Of a stretch of 64,000 nt of DNA, positions 30,090 through 38,591 are shown in pieces. The notes beneath the pieces were generated by a model that made no database searches, was not told where the DNA came from, and saw only the letters and a list, made by a program, of their open reading frames with translations. This DNA is from CAVPMW01 sp963706515 (GTDB taxonomy: Bacteria > Chloroflexota > Anaerolineae > Anaerolineales > UBA4823), in assembly GCA_963706515.1 (NCBI GenBank), contig CAVPMW010000009.1, positions 1-64,000 of the forward strand. Direction: 5' to 3'. Position 1 is the stretch's first letter. Each line of letters opens with the position of its first letter. Position numbers and translations under genes: made by a program.

Positions 30090-30493
30090 GGGGATTTACC
30101 CGCGGTATCCTTCATCCCCAAGACATTGCAGGTTATCTCGCGCAACGACTTGGGCAGGACGGGCTTGGTCAAATACTTTGCGACTTCCCTGCCGGAATCG
30201 AGATTGCAGGGGTCACGGGTCGTGCAGATGATGACGGGCAGCTGCCGCTCGGGAAAAGTCGTCTGAAGAGAATGGATCAGGTCCCATCCTTGCCCGGATT
30301 GCACCTCCGGCTCGATGATCACAGCCCGGATATCTCGGCTTTTAAGGATTTCCAGCACCCCATTTGTTTCGATGAACGCGAAAACTGTAAAAGATTTGCG
30401 AAGCTCTCGCTGGTAGAGCTCCAGGGTTACCGAATCGTTTTCTATAAGGAGAATGGCGGGAGCCGGAGTGTTCAAAAACATCCTTTCCGACAA
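30086..30493 (-). CDS. Stand-alone receiver-like protein with Glu at the phosphorylation site
   Basis: 135 residues with a CheY-like fold: AILLIENDSVTLELYQREL (strand 1 and acidic cluster), AVIIEPEVQSGQGWDLIHSL (strand 3), LPVIICTTRDP (Thr 91) and KYLTKPVLPKSLREI (Lys 110). The residue in the phospho-acceptor position is E61, not Asp, which would make it constitutively active-like or non-phosphorylatable. There is no output domain. It is translationally coupled to the downstream GH37/63-like gene (ATGA), an unusual partner. It could act as a phosphomimetic adaptor or titrate the kinase at 33460-35967; that is inference. The fold is confident. Confidence 0.78.
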   Translation of the reverse strand: MSERMFLNTPAPAILLIENDSVTLELYQRELRKSFTVFAFIETNGVLEILKSRDIRAVIIEPEVQSGQGWDLIHSLQTTFPERQLPVIICTTRDPCNLDSGREVAKYLTKPVLPKSLREITCNVLGMKDTAGKSP

Positions 30494-30819
30494 TTATTTT
30501 CAAGGGACACCTGTAGGGCTTTGTCCAGGCTTCGGCGCAACGACTTCAAATTCATCTTTGAGCCTGGACAAAGTCCTGAGTACAGTCAATTAAATTCTGT
30601 TACGTTGTCGATTAAGTATCAAGCTCGGGGTCCTATTTGCGATCTGGTAATTATTAATTGACTGTACTCAGGTAAACCGCAGTTTCGATGTCCTGGGTGT
30701 CTAAGATAATTCCGGCGATTTACCCAACTCCAGAATAGCATAAGCTGTCTCAGAATTCTTGGAGATAATTATGCTGAATCAGGATTCTGTTGTCTAAAAT
30801 ATCCAGGCGGGTTTGACTA
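30494..30819. repeat. Non-coding stretch with two adjacent inverted repeats
   Basis: 326 bases without a gene, between the receiver start and the GH51 stop. The first inverted repeat has arms ctttgtccaggct (30519-30531) and agcctggacaaag (30561-30573). The second has 19-base arms at 30575-30593 (cctgagtacagtcaattaa) and 30654-30672, 60 bases apart, starting one base after the first ends. The interior is AT-rich and non-coding. The pair could be a terminator-plus-leader region or a small inserted element; no target duplication was identified. Confidence 0.6.
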
Positions 30820-32326
30820 TTAAGCTTTCGCATCCAGTGCGAATGAAATTGCGGCAACCGAGAGCGGAGGGAGCTGGACGGCAGCATTTCCATCATAGAT
30901 CATGACGCTGTTGAACTTGCGGCTGCGGATCGCGTCCGGATGGTCGAAGGTATTGCATGCCGCGGCGGAGGGTCCGCTCACGATCTCGGCAGATTGAACG
31001 GAGCTGAAGCGAAAGCCAGCAGGAGTAATTTCCACGGGCGCAGCTTCAGCGACGCTGCGATTGGTGAGAAATATGTGCAGCAGCTTTTCGCCGAGAATGG
31101 CGCTCGCGTCGATGGAGTGGACGAATCCGTAATCCGGGCTCTCATACCCAGCACCTTTTATAATCGTTTGCAGCGCAGTTCCAGCGTGGCGCGAGGCGTA
31201 AAGGACCAGAGGGTAATAAATCGACTGGAGCAAAATCTGCTCCCCACGGGTCAGGACAGGCGCGATGACATTGACGATTTGGGCAAGGTTGGCAATCTTG
31301 ACCGTATCTGCGTGGCGGATGATGCTGTTGAGAAAACCGGCTACGACAAGGGCGTCTTCCAGGTTATATTCTTCTTCGACCAGATGTTGGGCAAATTTCC
31401 CATGACCGTTGACGCTTTCCGCGTTTTGGGTGCGGTACCAGACGTTCCATTCGTCAAAAGCCAGGTAATGCCGTTTTTTGCTGCGCGACCTGGCCTGAAC
31501 GTAGCGGCAGAGCGCGTCCATTTCCTCGATGTGCTGGTCAATCGCATTGGTGACCGCCAGATAGTTGGCTGTGTCGCCTTTTCCTTTACCGACATACTGG
31601 TGCAAGCTAATATACTCAACCTCCTCGCCCAAATGCCCCAATACCGTCTGGTCCCAATCCATGTAGGTTGGGAGGCCGGTCTCGCACGAGCCGCAGGCGA
31701 CGAGCTCAATCGATGGGTCGACGTATTTCATCATCTTTGCAGCCTGGCGCGCCAGGACCGCGTACTCGAGCGCCGGCAGATGACCGATCTGCCAGGGACC
31801 GTCCATCTCGTTACCCAAACACCAGAGTTTTACGCCGTATGGCTCTGCTGCCCCATTTTCAGCGCGCAGGTTGGAATACTTTGTCCCGGTTGGGCTGTTG
31901 CAGTACTCCACCCAGTTGCGCGCTTCCTCCGCGGTCCCGGTGCCCAGGTTGACCGTAATCATCGGCGTCCAATCCATGAGCTCGCGCCAGGCGGAGGAAT
32001 TCGTCCGTCCCAAATTGGTTCGGCTCAATGCTTTGCGAGGCCAATTCCCGGATCGTGGGTCGGGTCTTCTGCGGACCGACCCCGTCCAGCCAGTGGTAGC
32101 CTGACGCAAAATTTCCTCCAGGGTAGCGCATTGCGGTGAAGGACAATGGCTTCAGGCTGTTTAACACATCTGTCCGGAAACCGTATTCATCCGCATGCTT
32201 CGATTGCGGCTGGTAAACACCTTCATACACCGCGCGCCCGAGGTGTTCAAGAAACCCTCCAAAGACCCGCGGGTCTACCGGGGCAATCTGAAATTCGCGA
32301 TCGAGAAAAATCTGCGTAGGTTCCAT
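30820..32326 (-). CDS. abfA: GH51 alpha-L-arabinofuranosidase, one frameshift
   Basis: It starts MEPTQIFLDREFQIAPVDPR at 32326 after AGGTGAG, then VFGGFLEHLGRAVYEGVY and FTAMRYPGGNFASGYHW, the standard GH51 N-terminus. The frame changes near 31990 into ELMDWTPMITVNLGTGTAEEARNWVEYCN. The acid/base is Glu in KLWCLGNEMDGPWQIGH and the nucleophile Glu in LAFDEWNVWY, both canonical. The C-terminal beta domain ends LPPLSVAAISFALD. About 500 residues, normal length; cytosolic, as is typical. It removes arabinofuranose from arabinan or arabinoxylan oligosaccharides. Its start overlaps the end of the AraC-type regulator gene by about 80 bases, so it is probably co-transcribed. Confidence 0.92.
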
Positions 32327-33455
32327 TTCTCACCTGACTTGCTAAAGCCCTGGACTGCTGGCGGAATGCGCGCGGCGAGCACCCCTCAATTTCATGGAAG
32401 ACTCGTCCGAAGTAACCGCCATCGTCGTATCCAACCTCAGCAGCAATTTCAGTAATATTCTTATCGGTGAGCAGCAGAAATTCTTTTGCTTTTTGAATTC
32501 GGTAGCGGTTCAAGTAATCCCACAGGGAAATTCCGGTATCCGTCTTGAAGATCCGGCTCAAGTAGCTCTTACTCACTCCCAGCGTCTCTGACAGCTCGAT
32601 CAAAGGAAAAGACCGGCTGTAATTCTGCTGGATGTAGGCGAGGGCCTGTTTGACGAGCAGGCTGGTAGCCTGGGGAAGCGGGCTGCTGCCGGCGAGTGCG
32701 CGCTGTATGCCTGCCATGCTTTCAGGATTAGAGAATATCCCTTTGGTCTGCAGAAGGACCTTCGGGGAATCGAGGCGTTTCACGTCTTCGTATGAAAGCA
32801 TTTTTCCGGTTACGATGATTACCGGGATCGAGGCGGTTTTGACATGGCTGCGCAAATGCTCGAGCACCTGGAAGCCGTCTACATCGGGCATGACCAGGTC
32901 CAATAAAATTAAATTGGGCAGCTCTTCTTCAAGCAGCTCGACGCTGTCGAGCTGCCGCACGGCGTCTTCCCCGCCACGGATAGTCCTCACATGAAATTCG
33001 AACAGGGAATCGCTGATCAGCTCCTGGTAATACCTTAATGCTTGAGGATCATCATCGATGATCCATATTTCACCCCGCGGCGCAGCCTGGGGGATCAGGT
33101 TCAATATATGCTGGAACATCTGCTTGCCGGTCGGTTTTAATAAGACATGGGTCACACCGCTCTCCCCCGGCGGCTTCCCGGCGACGTTTTCATGGTAAAG
33201 GAGTAAAGGCAGCTGGCAGTACTGGGCATAACCACGCAGCTTCTGGATGACCGACCAGTCCCCAGGCCGGGGGTTGTCCAGGTCCCAGGCAAGAGCAACC
33301 GGCCTGCCCTGCTTGAAGATCAAATCAAAGTCGTCGGTAGTACTTAACCAGAATGGCTCGAAGCCATTCTTGCGGCAAACATCGAGAATGGTCGCAGCCG
33401 GCGTTTTATTACTGGAAAGCCAGAGTAATACCGGCTGTTCGCCTTCAGAATTCAT
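32247..33455 (-). CDS. Response regulator: degenerate receiver, receiver, AraC-type HTH
   Basis: 402 residues, three modules. Residues 8-120 look like a degenerate receiver (VALAWDLDNPRPGDW, LLKPTG) without the acidic cluster of strand 1. Residues 128-250 are a full receiver: IWIIDDDPQ, phospho-acceptor D186 in LILLDLVMPDVDG, VIIVTGK. Residues 265-368 are an AraC/XylS DNA-binding domain (SLIELSETLGVSKSYLSRIF pattern and ITEIAAEVGYDDGGYFGRVFHEIEGCSPRAFR). It starts 4 bases after the histidine kinase stop and is surely its partner. It probably activates the adjacent glycosidase and transporter genes. The last ~35 residues overlap the GH51 start in another frame, so the true stop may lie earlier. 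Confidence 0.88.
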   Translation of the reverse strand: MNSEGEQPVLLWLSSNKTPAATILDVCRKNGFEPFWLSTTDDFDLIFKQGRPVALAWDLDNPRPGDWSVIQKLRGYAQYCQLPLLLYHENVAGKPPGESGVTHVLLKPTGKQMFQHILNLIPQAAPRGEIWIIDDDPQALRYYQELISDSLFEFHVRTIRGGEDAVRQLDSVELLEEELPNLILLDLVMPDVDGFQVLEHLRSHVKTASIPVIIVTGKMLSYEDVKRLDSPKVLLQTKGIFSNPESMAGIQRALAGSSPLPQATSLLVKQALAYIQQNYSRSFPLIELSETLGVSKSYLSRIFKTDTGISLWDYLNRYRIQKAKEFLLLTDKNITEIAAEVGYDDGGYFGRVFHEIEGCSPRAFRQQSRALASQVRNGTYADFSRSRISDCPGRPAGLWRVS

Positions 33456-33459
33456 CTCC

Positions 33460-35967
33460 TTAGCAGAAGCAGTAGTTTAATCCTGGAAGTGGAATGTATA
33501 CATGGAAAGTGGAGCCATGCTCAGGCAGACTATCCAGGGTGATCGAGCCGCCATGCAGGGCTACCAGACGCCGGGTAATATTGAGGCCCAATCCAATGCC
33601 TTCCCGGCGTGGTCCCGGCTGTTCGGCTTTTACAAAAGGCTCAAAAATTCGCTCTTGCAGATTGGGGGAGATGCCTGAGCCAGTATCGGACACCCAGAAA
33701 TGAACATGGGGGAGCTGGACGTCTGCGCCCAGGATAATCTTTCCTCGCTGGGTGAACTTGAGCGCATTGCTTAAAAGGTTCATCAGGATTTGCCGCAGAC
33801 GTACCGGATCCGCGTACAGCATGGGCAGGTGGTCGGGGACCTCAAGGGAAAGGTCAACAGTGGTCTGCTTGCCGGCAGAAGTCTCTAGGAAAGTCTCAAA
33901 CAGCTCTGTCAGCAGCGCGCGCGGAGCGACCGGCTCATAGCACAAGTCCAGCTCGCCAATTTCCGCGCGCGAGACATCCAAAAGGTCGTTGATCAGGCGG
34001 ATCAAGTGCTCTCCGCTGGAGTAAATGTACTGCAAGTCTGTGCTCAGCTGCGAGGGAAGCTCGATCCCATACGAATTGGGCGTGGATAAGGCAATCTGGC
34101 TGAGCCCTAAAATGATATTGAGCGGGGTGCGTAGCTCATGGCTGACGTTGGCGAGCAGATTGGTTTTGAGCAGGTCGCTTTTTTTAGCCTTTGCCTCTGC
34201 CTCCAGAGCGATCTGGACGAGCTCAGCGCTCCTCAACGCACTGCTCAGGTGTCCGCGCAGTGTTGTATAAACATCCCCATCCCGCGGACCGATCTCGAAG
34301 AGCACAAAACCGATCTGCTCTTCTTGAAAGTACAAGGCTTCGACATCGAAGGAGTAGCGGCGATCCCCAGGGAGCATTTGGGTAGGTGCCAGCTGCAGAG
34401 TTGGAAAGCGAATCCCACCCTGATCCAATGCGAAACGCTTTTTGCCATCAAAGGCGAGGATCAATCGTGACCATGAGGGGTTATCACCTTTTTCATCGTA
34501 AATGGAGAGGAAGCAGCTTTGAATTCCCAGCCCGGGAAGCTCAAGGGCAAGTAAATTCATCAAAGACTCGGTATCATACGTGGTCGCCATGGTCTGGACG
34601 ATTCGATTCAGCCGGATGGTTTGATCGATCGCCTCTAACCGCTGGCTGAGCTGCTTGCGGTGCGCCATCTCTCCGATGACCGAGTATCCACTCTCTAACA
34701 GACTGTGGGCTTTGATGATTTCATCAGTCGAGCGGCACAGGAAATTGACCCTCGACCGGATTACATCGAGGACCTCCTGCCATTCGACGATTTCTGTGCC
34801 AGAGGGGATCTGGGACAGGGTTTCCACCAATCGTTCGATGAAGATGCTCGCAGCGGCATCCTTGGAGTGCAGGTCAACCAGGAAACTATCCAGCAGGTTT
34901 TTGGACAGCTCCACGCCGAATTCACGCATTGGGGCTAAGGTGGAAAGTATCTCCTTGATCTCACCCAGTAATTCGGTTTGGCTGGCGGGGGTGGTTTCCC
35001 GGGAAGGGCTCTTGATTTCAGTCAGAAGGCTGCCAGGATACCCAGGAGCTGCACGCTGTTCACTGCTTGCAATTTGCTGGCAGCCGCAAGACTGGCGGCA
35101 CACCAGCTCGGTCTCTAAGAGGACCTGCTCGGGATGCGGATCGCTTGCCAGTTTTGCTAAGACTAAGTCAATACTTTTACTGCCGAGCATGTGCCATGGA
35201 GCTCTTACGGTGGTGAGCGCCGGGGCGATTGCCCGGGTTTCCTCGATATCGTCGAATCCAGCTACGACCACATCTTCCGGGATGCGAATTCCTTTTTCTT
35301 GTAAAGCCTGCATAGCCCCAATCGCCATATTATCATTGGCTGAGACGAGCGCATCAAAGCCTGTCCGGCGGGTACTGATCAGCTGTAAAGTGGCAGCTGT
35401 CCCCGAATACCTGCGGAAATCACCGGGTATTACCAGGCTGGGATCATATCGAATGTCGTAATGTTCGAGTGTTTCAAGGTAGGCTTGATATCTCTCTTCG
35501 GCGTCCGGGCTGACTTCCAACCCGCGGATAAACGCAATCTTTCGCCTGCCATGGACTTCGATCAGGTGCGATAAAAGCTTGCGCATCCCGGCGCGCATAT
35601 CGATCTGGATGCTCGGGATGGAGGACAGAACCACCCCCATACTGACGATTGGCAGTGGAGCATAGCGCTCGCAGAACGCTTCCAGGCTTTGCCGGTCAAG
35701 AGTGTGGCTGAGTATATTTGCCCAAATAAGCAGCCCATCGACATTTTCCTGATCCGGGAAGTTGAAAAGGATGTTTTTCTGGGCTTCGTACTGCTGCTCC
35801 CAATGGGGTATTCCGCCGGAGAAGCAGATCAGGTTTACGTTTCGCTCCAGAGCCCGGTCGGCAACCCCATGCCAGAGGTTGATTTCAGTAGCCCCATTGA
35901 GAGCGGCGGTCAGCATCCCAATGGTTACCGGGCGGGCGAAAGGAGGAGGGGAACCGGAGAGCGGCAT
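33460..35967 (-). CDS. Histidine kinase with LacI-type sugar-binding sensor domain
   Basis: 835 residues, intact. Residues 10-295 form a LacI/periplasmic-binding-protein-like domain without the DNA-binding helix-turn-helix: VTIGMLTAALNGATEINLWHG, GLLIWANIL, IPSIQIDMRAGMRKLLSHLI, RKIAFIRGLE, FDALVSANDNMAIGAMQALQ, VVVAGFDDIEETRAIAPALTTV. A helical linker with a CGC motif and a GAF-like region (about 440-590) follow. The kinase core has LLANVSHELRTPLNIILG (H610), LMNLLSNALKFTQ and WVSDTGSGI (761-765). No membrane segment or signal peptide is seen, so it should sense a sugar inside the cell. It is followed by the AraC response regulator after 4 bases. Confidence 0.88.
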   Translation of the reverse strand: MPLSGSPPPFARPVTIGMLTAALNGATEINLWHGVADRALERNVNLICFSGGIPHWEQQYEAQKNILFNFPDQENVDGLLIWANILSHTLDRQSLEAFCERYAPLPIVSMGVVLSSIPSIQIDMRAGMRKLLSHLIEVHGRRKIAFIRGLEVSPDAEERYQAYLETLEHYDIRYDPSLVIPGDFRRYSGTAATLQLISTRRTGFDALVSANDNMAIGAMQALQEKGIRIPEDVVVAGFDDIEETRAIAPALTTVRAPWHMLGSKSIDLVLAKLASDPHPEQVLLETELVCRQSCGCQQIASSEQRAAPGYPGSLLTEIKSPSRETTPASQTELLGEIKEILSTLAPMREFGVELSKNLLDSFLVDLHSKDAAASIFIERLVETLSQIPSGTEIVEWQEVLDVIRSRVNFLCRSTDEIIKAHSLLESGYSVIGEMAHRKQLSQRLEAIDQTIRLNRIVQTMATTYDTESLMNLLALELPGLGIQSCFLSIYDEKGDNPSWSRLILAFDGKKRFALDQGGIRFPTLQLAPTQMLPGDRRYSFDVEALYFQEEQIGFVLFEIGPRDGDVYTTLRGHLSSALRSAELVQIALEAEAKAKKSDLLKTNLLANVSHELRTPLNIILGLSQIALSTPNSYGIELPSQLSTDLQYIYSSGEHLIRLINDLLDVSRAEIGELDLCYEPVAPRALLTELFETFLETSAGKQTTVDLSLEVPDHLPMLYADPVRLRQILMNLLSNALKFTQRGKIILGADVQLPHVHFWVSDTGSGISPNLQERIFEPFVKAEQPGPRREGIGLGLNITRRLVALHGGSITLDSLPEHGSTFHVYIPLPGLNYCFC

Positions 35968-35986
35968 AAGCTATTTACAGCTATGG

Positions 35987-37744
35987 TTACAATGGAAAAG
36001 CAGTCCGAAAGCGCGAGCCTTCGCCGCCGCAATCTGCGTAAGGGGTGAAGACGACCTGAGCAGATTTGCCGCCGGCAAGCACCTGACCTGAATAACGGCG
36101 CCTGTCATTCACCGGATCGTTGCTTATAAGGTCAATTTCTTCGCACAGCGCGATTTGATCGATATCGACTGAAGGGTTATCGCCTTGATCTACCGCCAGA
36201 ATTTCTGGACCGCGCTCGGTGACCCCATAATTTGGGTTTAAGAACGTCCGTACGGCACGCGGAATTTCAAATTCCAGCAGGACCTGGTCGCCTGGTGCCC
36301 ATGTACGCTGGATACTGACGAAACCATCAGCGCCTGCTCCGACGGCAGTTGCATTCCCGTTGAGCGCCACTTGAACTGAGCGAGCGCCGGGTGGAATCCG
36401 CAGGCGCAGCGCAAAGCCAAGCGGTGCCTCCGGCTGGAAATTAACTGTCACTTTGCCGCAATCCGGATAGAGCGAGTCTTGCTGGATGACCACAGGATGC
36501 CCATCTACAGGTAAAGTCGCTTCACTCGATTCATATAGGTTGATGCGAATGCCCTCTGCGTCGATAGCATATATCCAGCCCGGCAAGCGCGCGATGCCCC
36601 GCGGTCCGGACCAGTAACAGCAGCTCGTTGGACCGCTAAACCATCTCTTCTCATAGCGCAAAGGCGTGTAGTACATCCACTGCATGCCATCCATAGATTG
36701 TGCTGCGAGGAGAGCATTGTATATCGTTTGTTCCATTCGATCAATATAACGGGCTTTCCCGGTTGCCTGGTACAGCAATGCGCTGAATAATAGCCATTCA
36801 ACGGTCGCGCAGGTCTCCTGATGATTTCGCTCCGGCTGACCGGCCTCGACCGGCGTGTCGTTCGGAGCGGACTCTGCCAGCAGCTCGTTGTAGCTGATGG
36901 AACCCGTCGGATACAGGTGCTGTGTGACAATATCCTCCCAAACTTTTTCAACCCAGGCAAGTTCTTCCCGGCCCGGATCCGCGAGGATTAACTCAACGAC
37001 CCCGCACAGGCAGCCTAATAAGTTATACGCGTGCCAGAGAGGCGCCTTAGGGGTGCTCCGCATGCGGATAAAGGGAGGAAAATTGGTCAAAACCGAAGAG
37101 GCAAATTGAATGAACCTCCGTTCACCCGTGAACCGGTAAAGGCGGGCGAATTGATCGACGATATTAACATTTACCGTTCCTTCCATCGCGCTGCTGAAGA
37201 TGGGATGATTTGAGTCGGATACCATTCCATATTGGTTGATGACCCAATCCGCGCCTTTCAACGCTGCTTGGAGGCTGCTCTGATCTTGAAAGACCTCGTA
37301 GTGGGTCAGCAGACCTGCCAGGGCATACTTGATATTCCAAAAATCCCAACCTGTCTCCAGCCCTCTTTTAGCAGGCACTTCGATGCCCAGGTAGCCATCC
37401 TCACCTTGAGCAGCGATCATTGCCGCGGCAAATTTCCGGGCATACTCTCCAATTTGCTCGTCCTGGGAGCTCGCCGCAGTAAGAGAGGCAGCATCCAACC
37501 ATTTCCCGGCGTATTCGCCAGCCCACTGCAGCTCCCCTTTTTTATGGCGCAAAGGTTCGAGCACCCACTGCACCCCTCGATTTTGAAAAGGCTCGAGCAT
37601 CCAGTCTTTCCTGGTTTTATAGATCTCCACCAGGTAGCGCAGATTCCCCTGGTAGCGCCTCGAAAGCCTCCCGGAAAGGGTGAGTTGAGAGAAATTTGGA
37701 TACTGTATAGTTGTGCCTTCCATAGAATACACGCTTTCAATCAC
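35987..37744 (-). CDS. GH127 beta-L-arabinofuranosidase-like hydrolase (copy B)
   Basis: Intact, 585 residues, a divergent member relative to copies A and C. The zinc site residues are E310 and C312 (NHQETCATVEWLLFSALLY) and C375-C376 (PTSCCYWSGPRG), as in characterised GH127 enzymes where the second cysteine group supplies the nucleophile. Other family marks include WDFWNIKYALAGLLTHYE, GEWAGEYAGKWLDAA-like ELQWAGEYAGKWLDAASL, and the C-terminal beta domain from GFALRLRIPPGARSV. No signal peptide. It is positioned just before the kinase-regulator pair and 35 bases after the racemase-like stop. It probably acts on beta-linked arabinofuranose or a similar sugar. Confidence 0.86.
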   Translation of the reverse strand: MIESVYSMEGTTIQYPNFSQLTLSGRLSRRYQGNLRYLVEIYKTRKDWMLEPFQNRGVQWVLEPLRHKKGELQWAGEYAGKWLDAASLTAASSQDEQIGEYARKFAAAMIAAQGEDGYLGIEVPAKRGLETGWDFWNIKYALAGLLTHYEVFQDQSSLQAALKGADWVINQYGMVSDSNHPIFSSAMEGTVNVNIVDQFARLYRFTGERRFIQFASSVLTNFPPFIRMRSTPKAPLWHAYNLLGCLCGVVELILADPGREELAWVEKVWEDIVTQHLYPTGSISYNELLAESAPNDTPVEAGQPERNHQETCATVEWLLFSALLYQATGKARYIDRMEQTIYNALLAAQSMDGMQWMYYTPLRYEKRWFSGPTSCCYWSGPRGIARLPGWIYAIDAEGIRINLYESSEATLPVDGHPVVIQQDSLYPDCGKVTVNFQPEAPLGFALRLRIPPGARSVQVALNGNATAVGAGADGFVSIQRTWAPGDQVLLEFEIPRAVRTFLNPNYGVTERGPEILAVDQGDNPSVDIDQIALCEEIDLISNDPVNDRRRYSGQVLAGGKSAQVVFTPYADCGGEGSRFRTAFPL

Positions 37745-37778
37745 CCTTCCAGCTTATCCCCCAGGAGTATAGCCAGAT

Positions 37779-38591
37779 CTAGCTGGCGATGAGCAGTTCG
37801 CGGACACGTTCAAAACCGCACTGAGCGCTGGTGTAGACCGGAATTCCAAATTCCGCGAGCGGATCCGGGTAGGTGAAAAGGAAGCAAGCCATGGATAGCT
37901 GAGCCAGCACCACGCAGCCTGGCGGCTCGTGATCTAATTGGTTTTCGATTGCCCTGGCGATCTCCAGGTTGTGACCGCGCACATCCCCCGCAGCCAGGCA
38001 ATCCCAGGCTGTCTCAACGGTCGTCCCGGAGAATGATACGTCTCGCTTGAGGCGCGCGGCGGTCTCGCGCAGCAGAGATTGGGTGCTGTTTACAGTGGGT
38101 CCATGGGTGGCTACAACCAGGATTTTTCCACCCTGGGATACGGCGCGCTCCATCAGAGGCTGGTCTATCTGAACCACCGGCACACCGTAAGGTTTCAAGG
38201 CCTCTTCCACCTGCGGATAGGCCCGGTTCATGGTCGAACAGGTGATCAGCACCATGTTCACCTGAGCCAGCTCGACCAGGTCCCGGGCGTAACGGATAAA
38301 TGTCTCAATATTTGCCTGCGGCGGAGTAGGGAGCCCTTTACGGTGGGCATCCATAAAGTTTAATTGGATCGCTTCGTTGCCTGCGTTCACCAGGTGGACG
38401 CCAGGCAGGTAAAGCCGTCCGAAGTAATTCGACCACAAGGTGATCCAGGAGGAGCCATTCAGCAGGCCAAGCCGCTTTCCGAGCAGCCCGGGTTCACCCT
38501 CCGGCTCAGGATCAAGATGGGCTACGCCGGTGACTTTTAAGTACTCTGAAAAAAGCTGGAGCGCAGCGCTGGAGGGGAGCGGATCTGCCAT
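37779..38591 (-). CDS. Asp/Glu racemase-superfamily protein
   Basis: Intact, 270 residues. The Asp/Glu/hydantoin racemase fold is indicated by VNMVLITCSTMNRAY (first catalytic-type Cys), VPVVQIDQPLMERAV, ILVVATHGPTVNSTQSLL and the C-terminal GCVVLAQLSMACFLF (second Cys candidate) with IPVYTSAQCGFERV. Members racemise amino acids or hydantoins, or decarboxylate malonates. The racemase pattern is usually about 230 residues; this one has an N-terminal extension of about 40. It sits between transketolase and GH127, an unexpected place; it may act on a sugar acid or be a regulator. Its start overlaps the transketolase stop by one base. Confidence 0.76.
   Translation of the reverse strand: MADPLPSSAALQLFSEYLKVTGVAHLDPEPEGEPGLLGKRLGLLNGSSWITLWSNYFGRLYLPGVHLVNAGNEAIQLNFMDAHRKGLPTPPQANIETFIRYARDLVELAQVNMVLITCSTMNRAYPQVEEALKPYGVPVVQIDQPLMERAVSQGGKILVVATHGPTVNSTQSLLRETAARLKRDVSFSGTTVETAWDCLAAGDVRGHNLEIARAIENQLDHEPPGCVVLAQLSMACFLFTYPDPLAEFGIPVYTSAQCGFERVRELLIAS

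Noticed and set aside
33460..35967. A LacI repressor fused by misassembly to a kinase
   Set aside because: The reading frame is continuous over 835 codons with a sensible linker and a matching response regulator 4 bases downstream, and there is no helix-turn-helix at its start.
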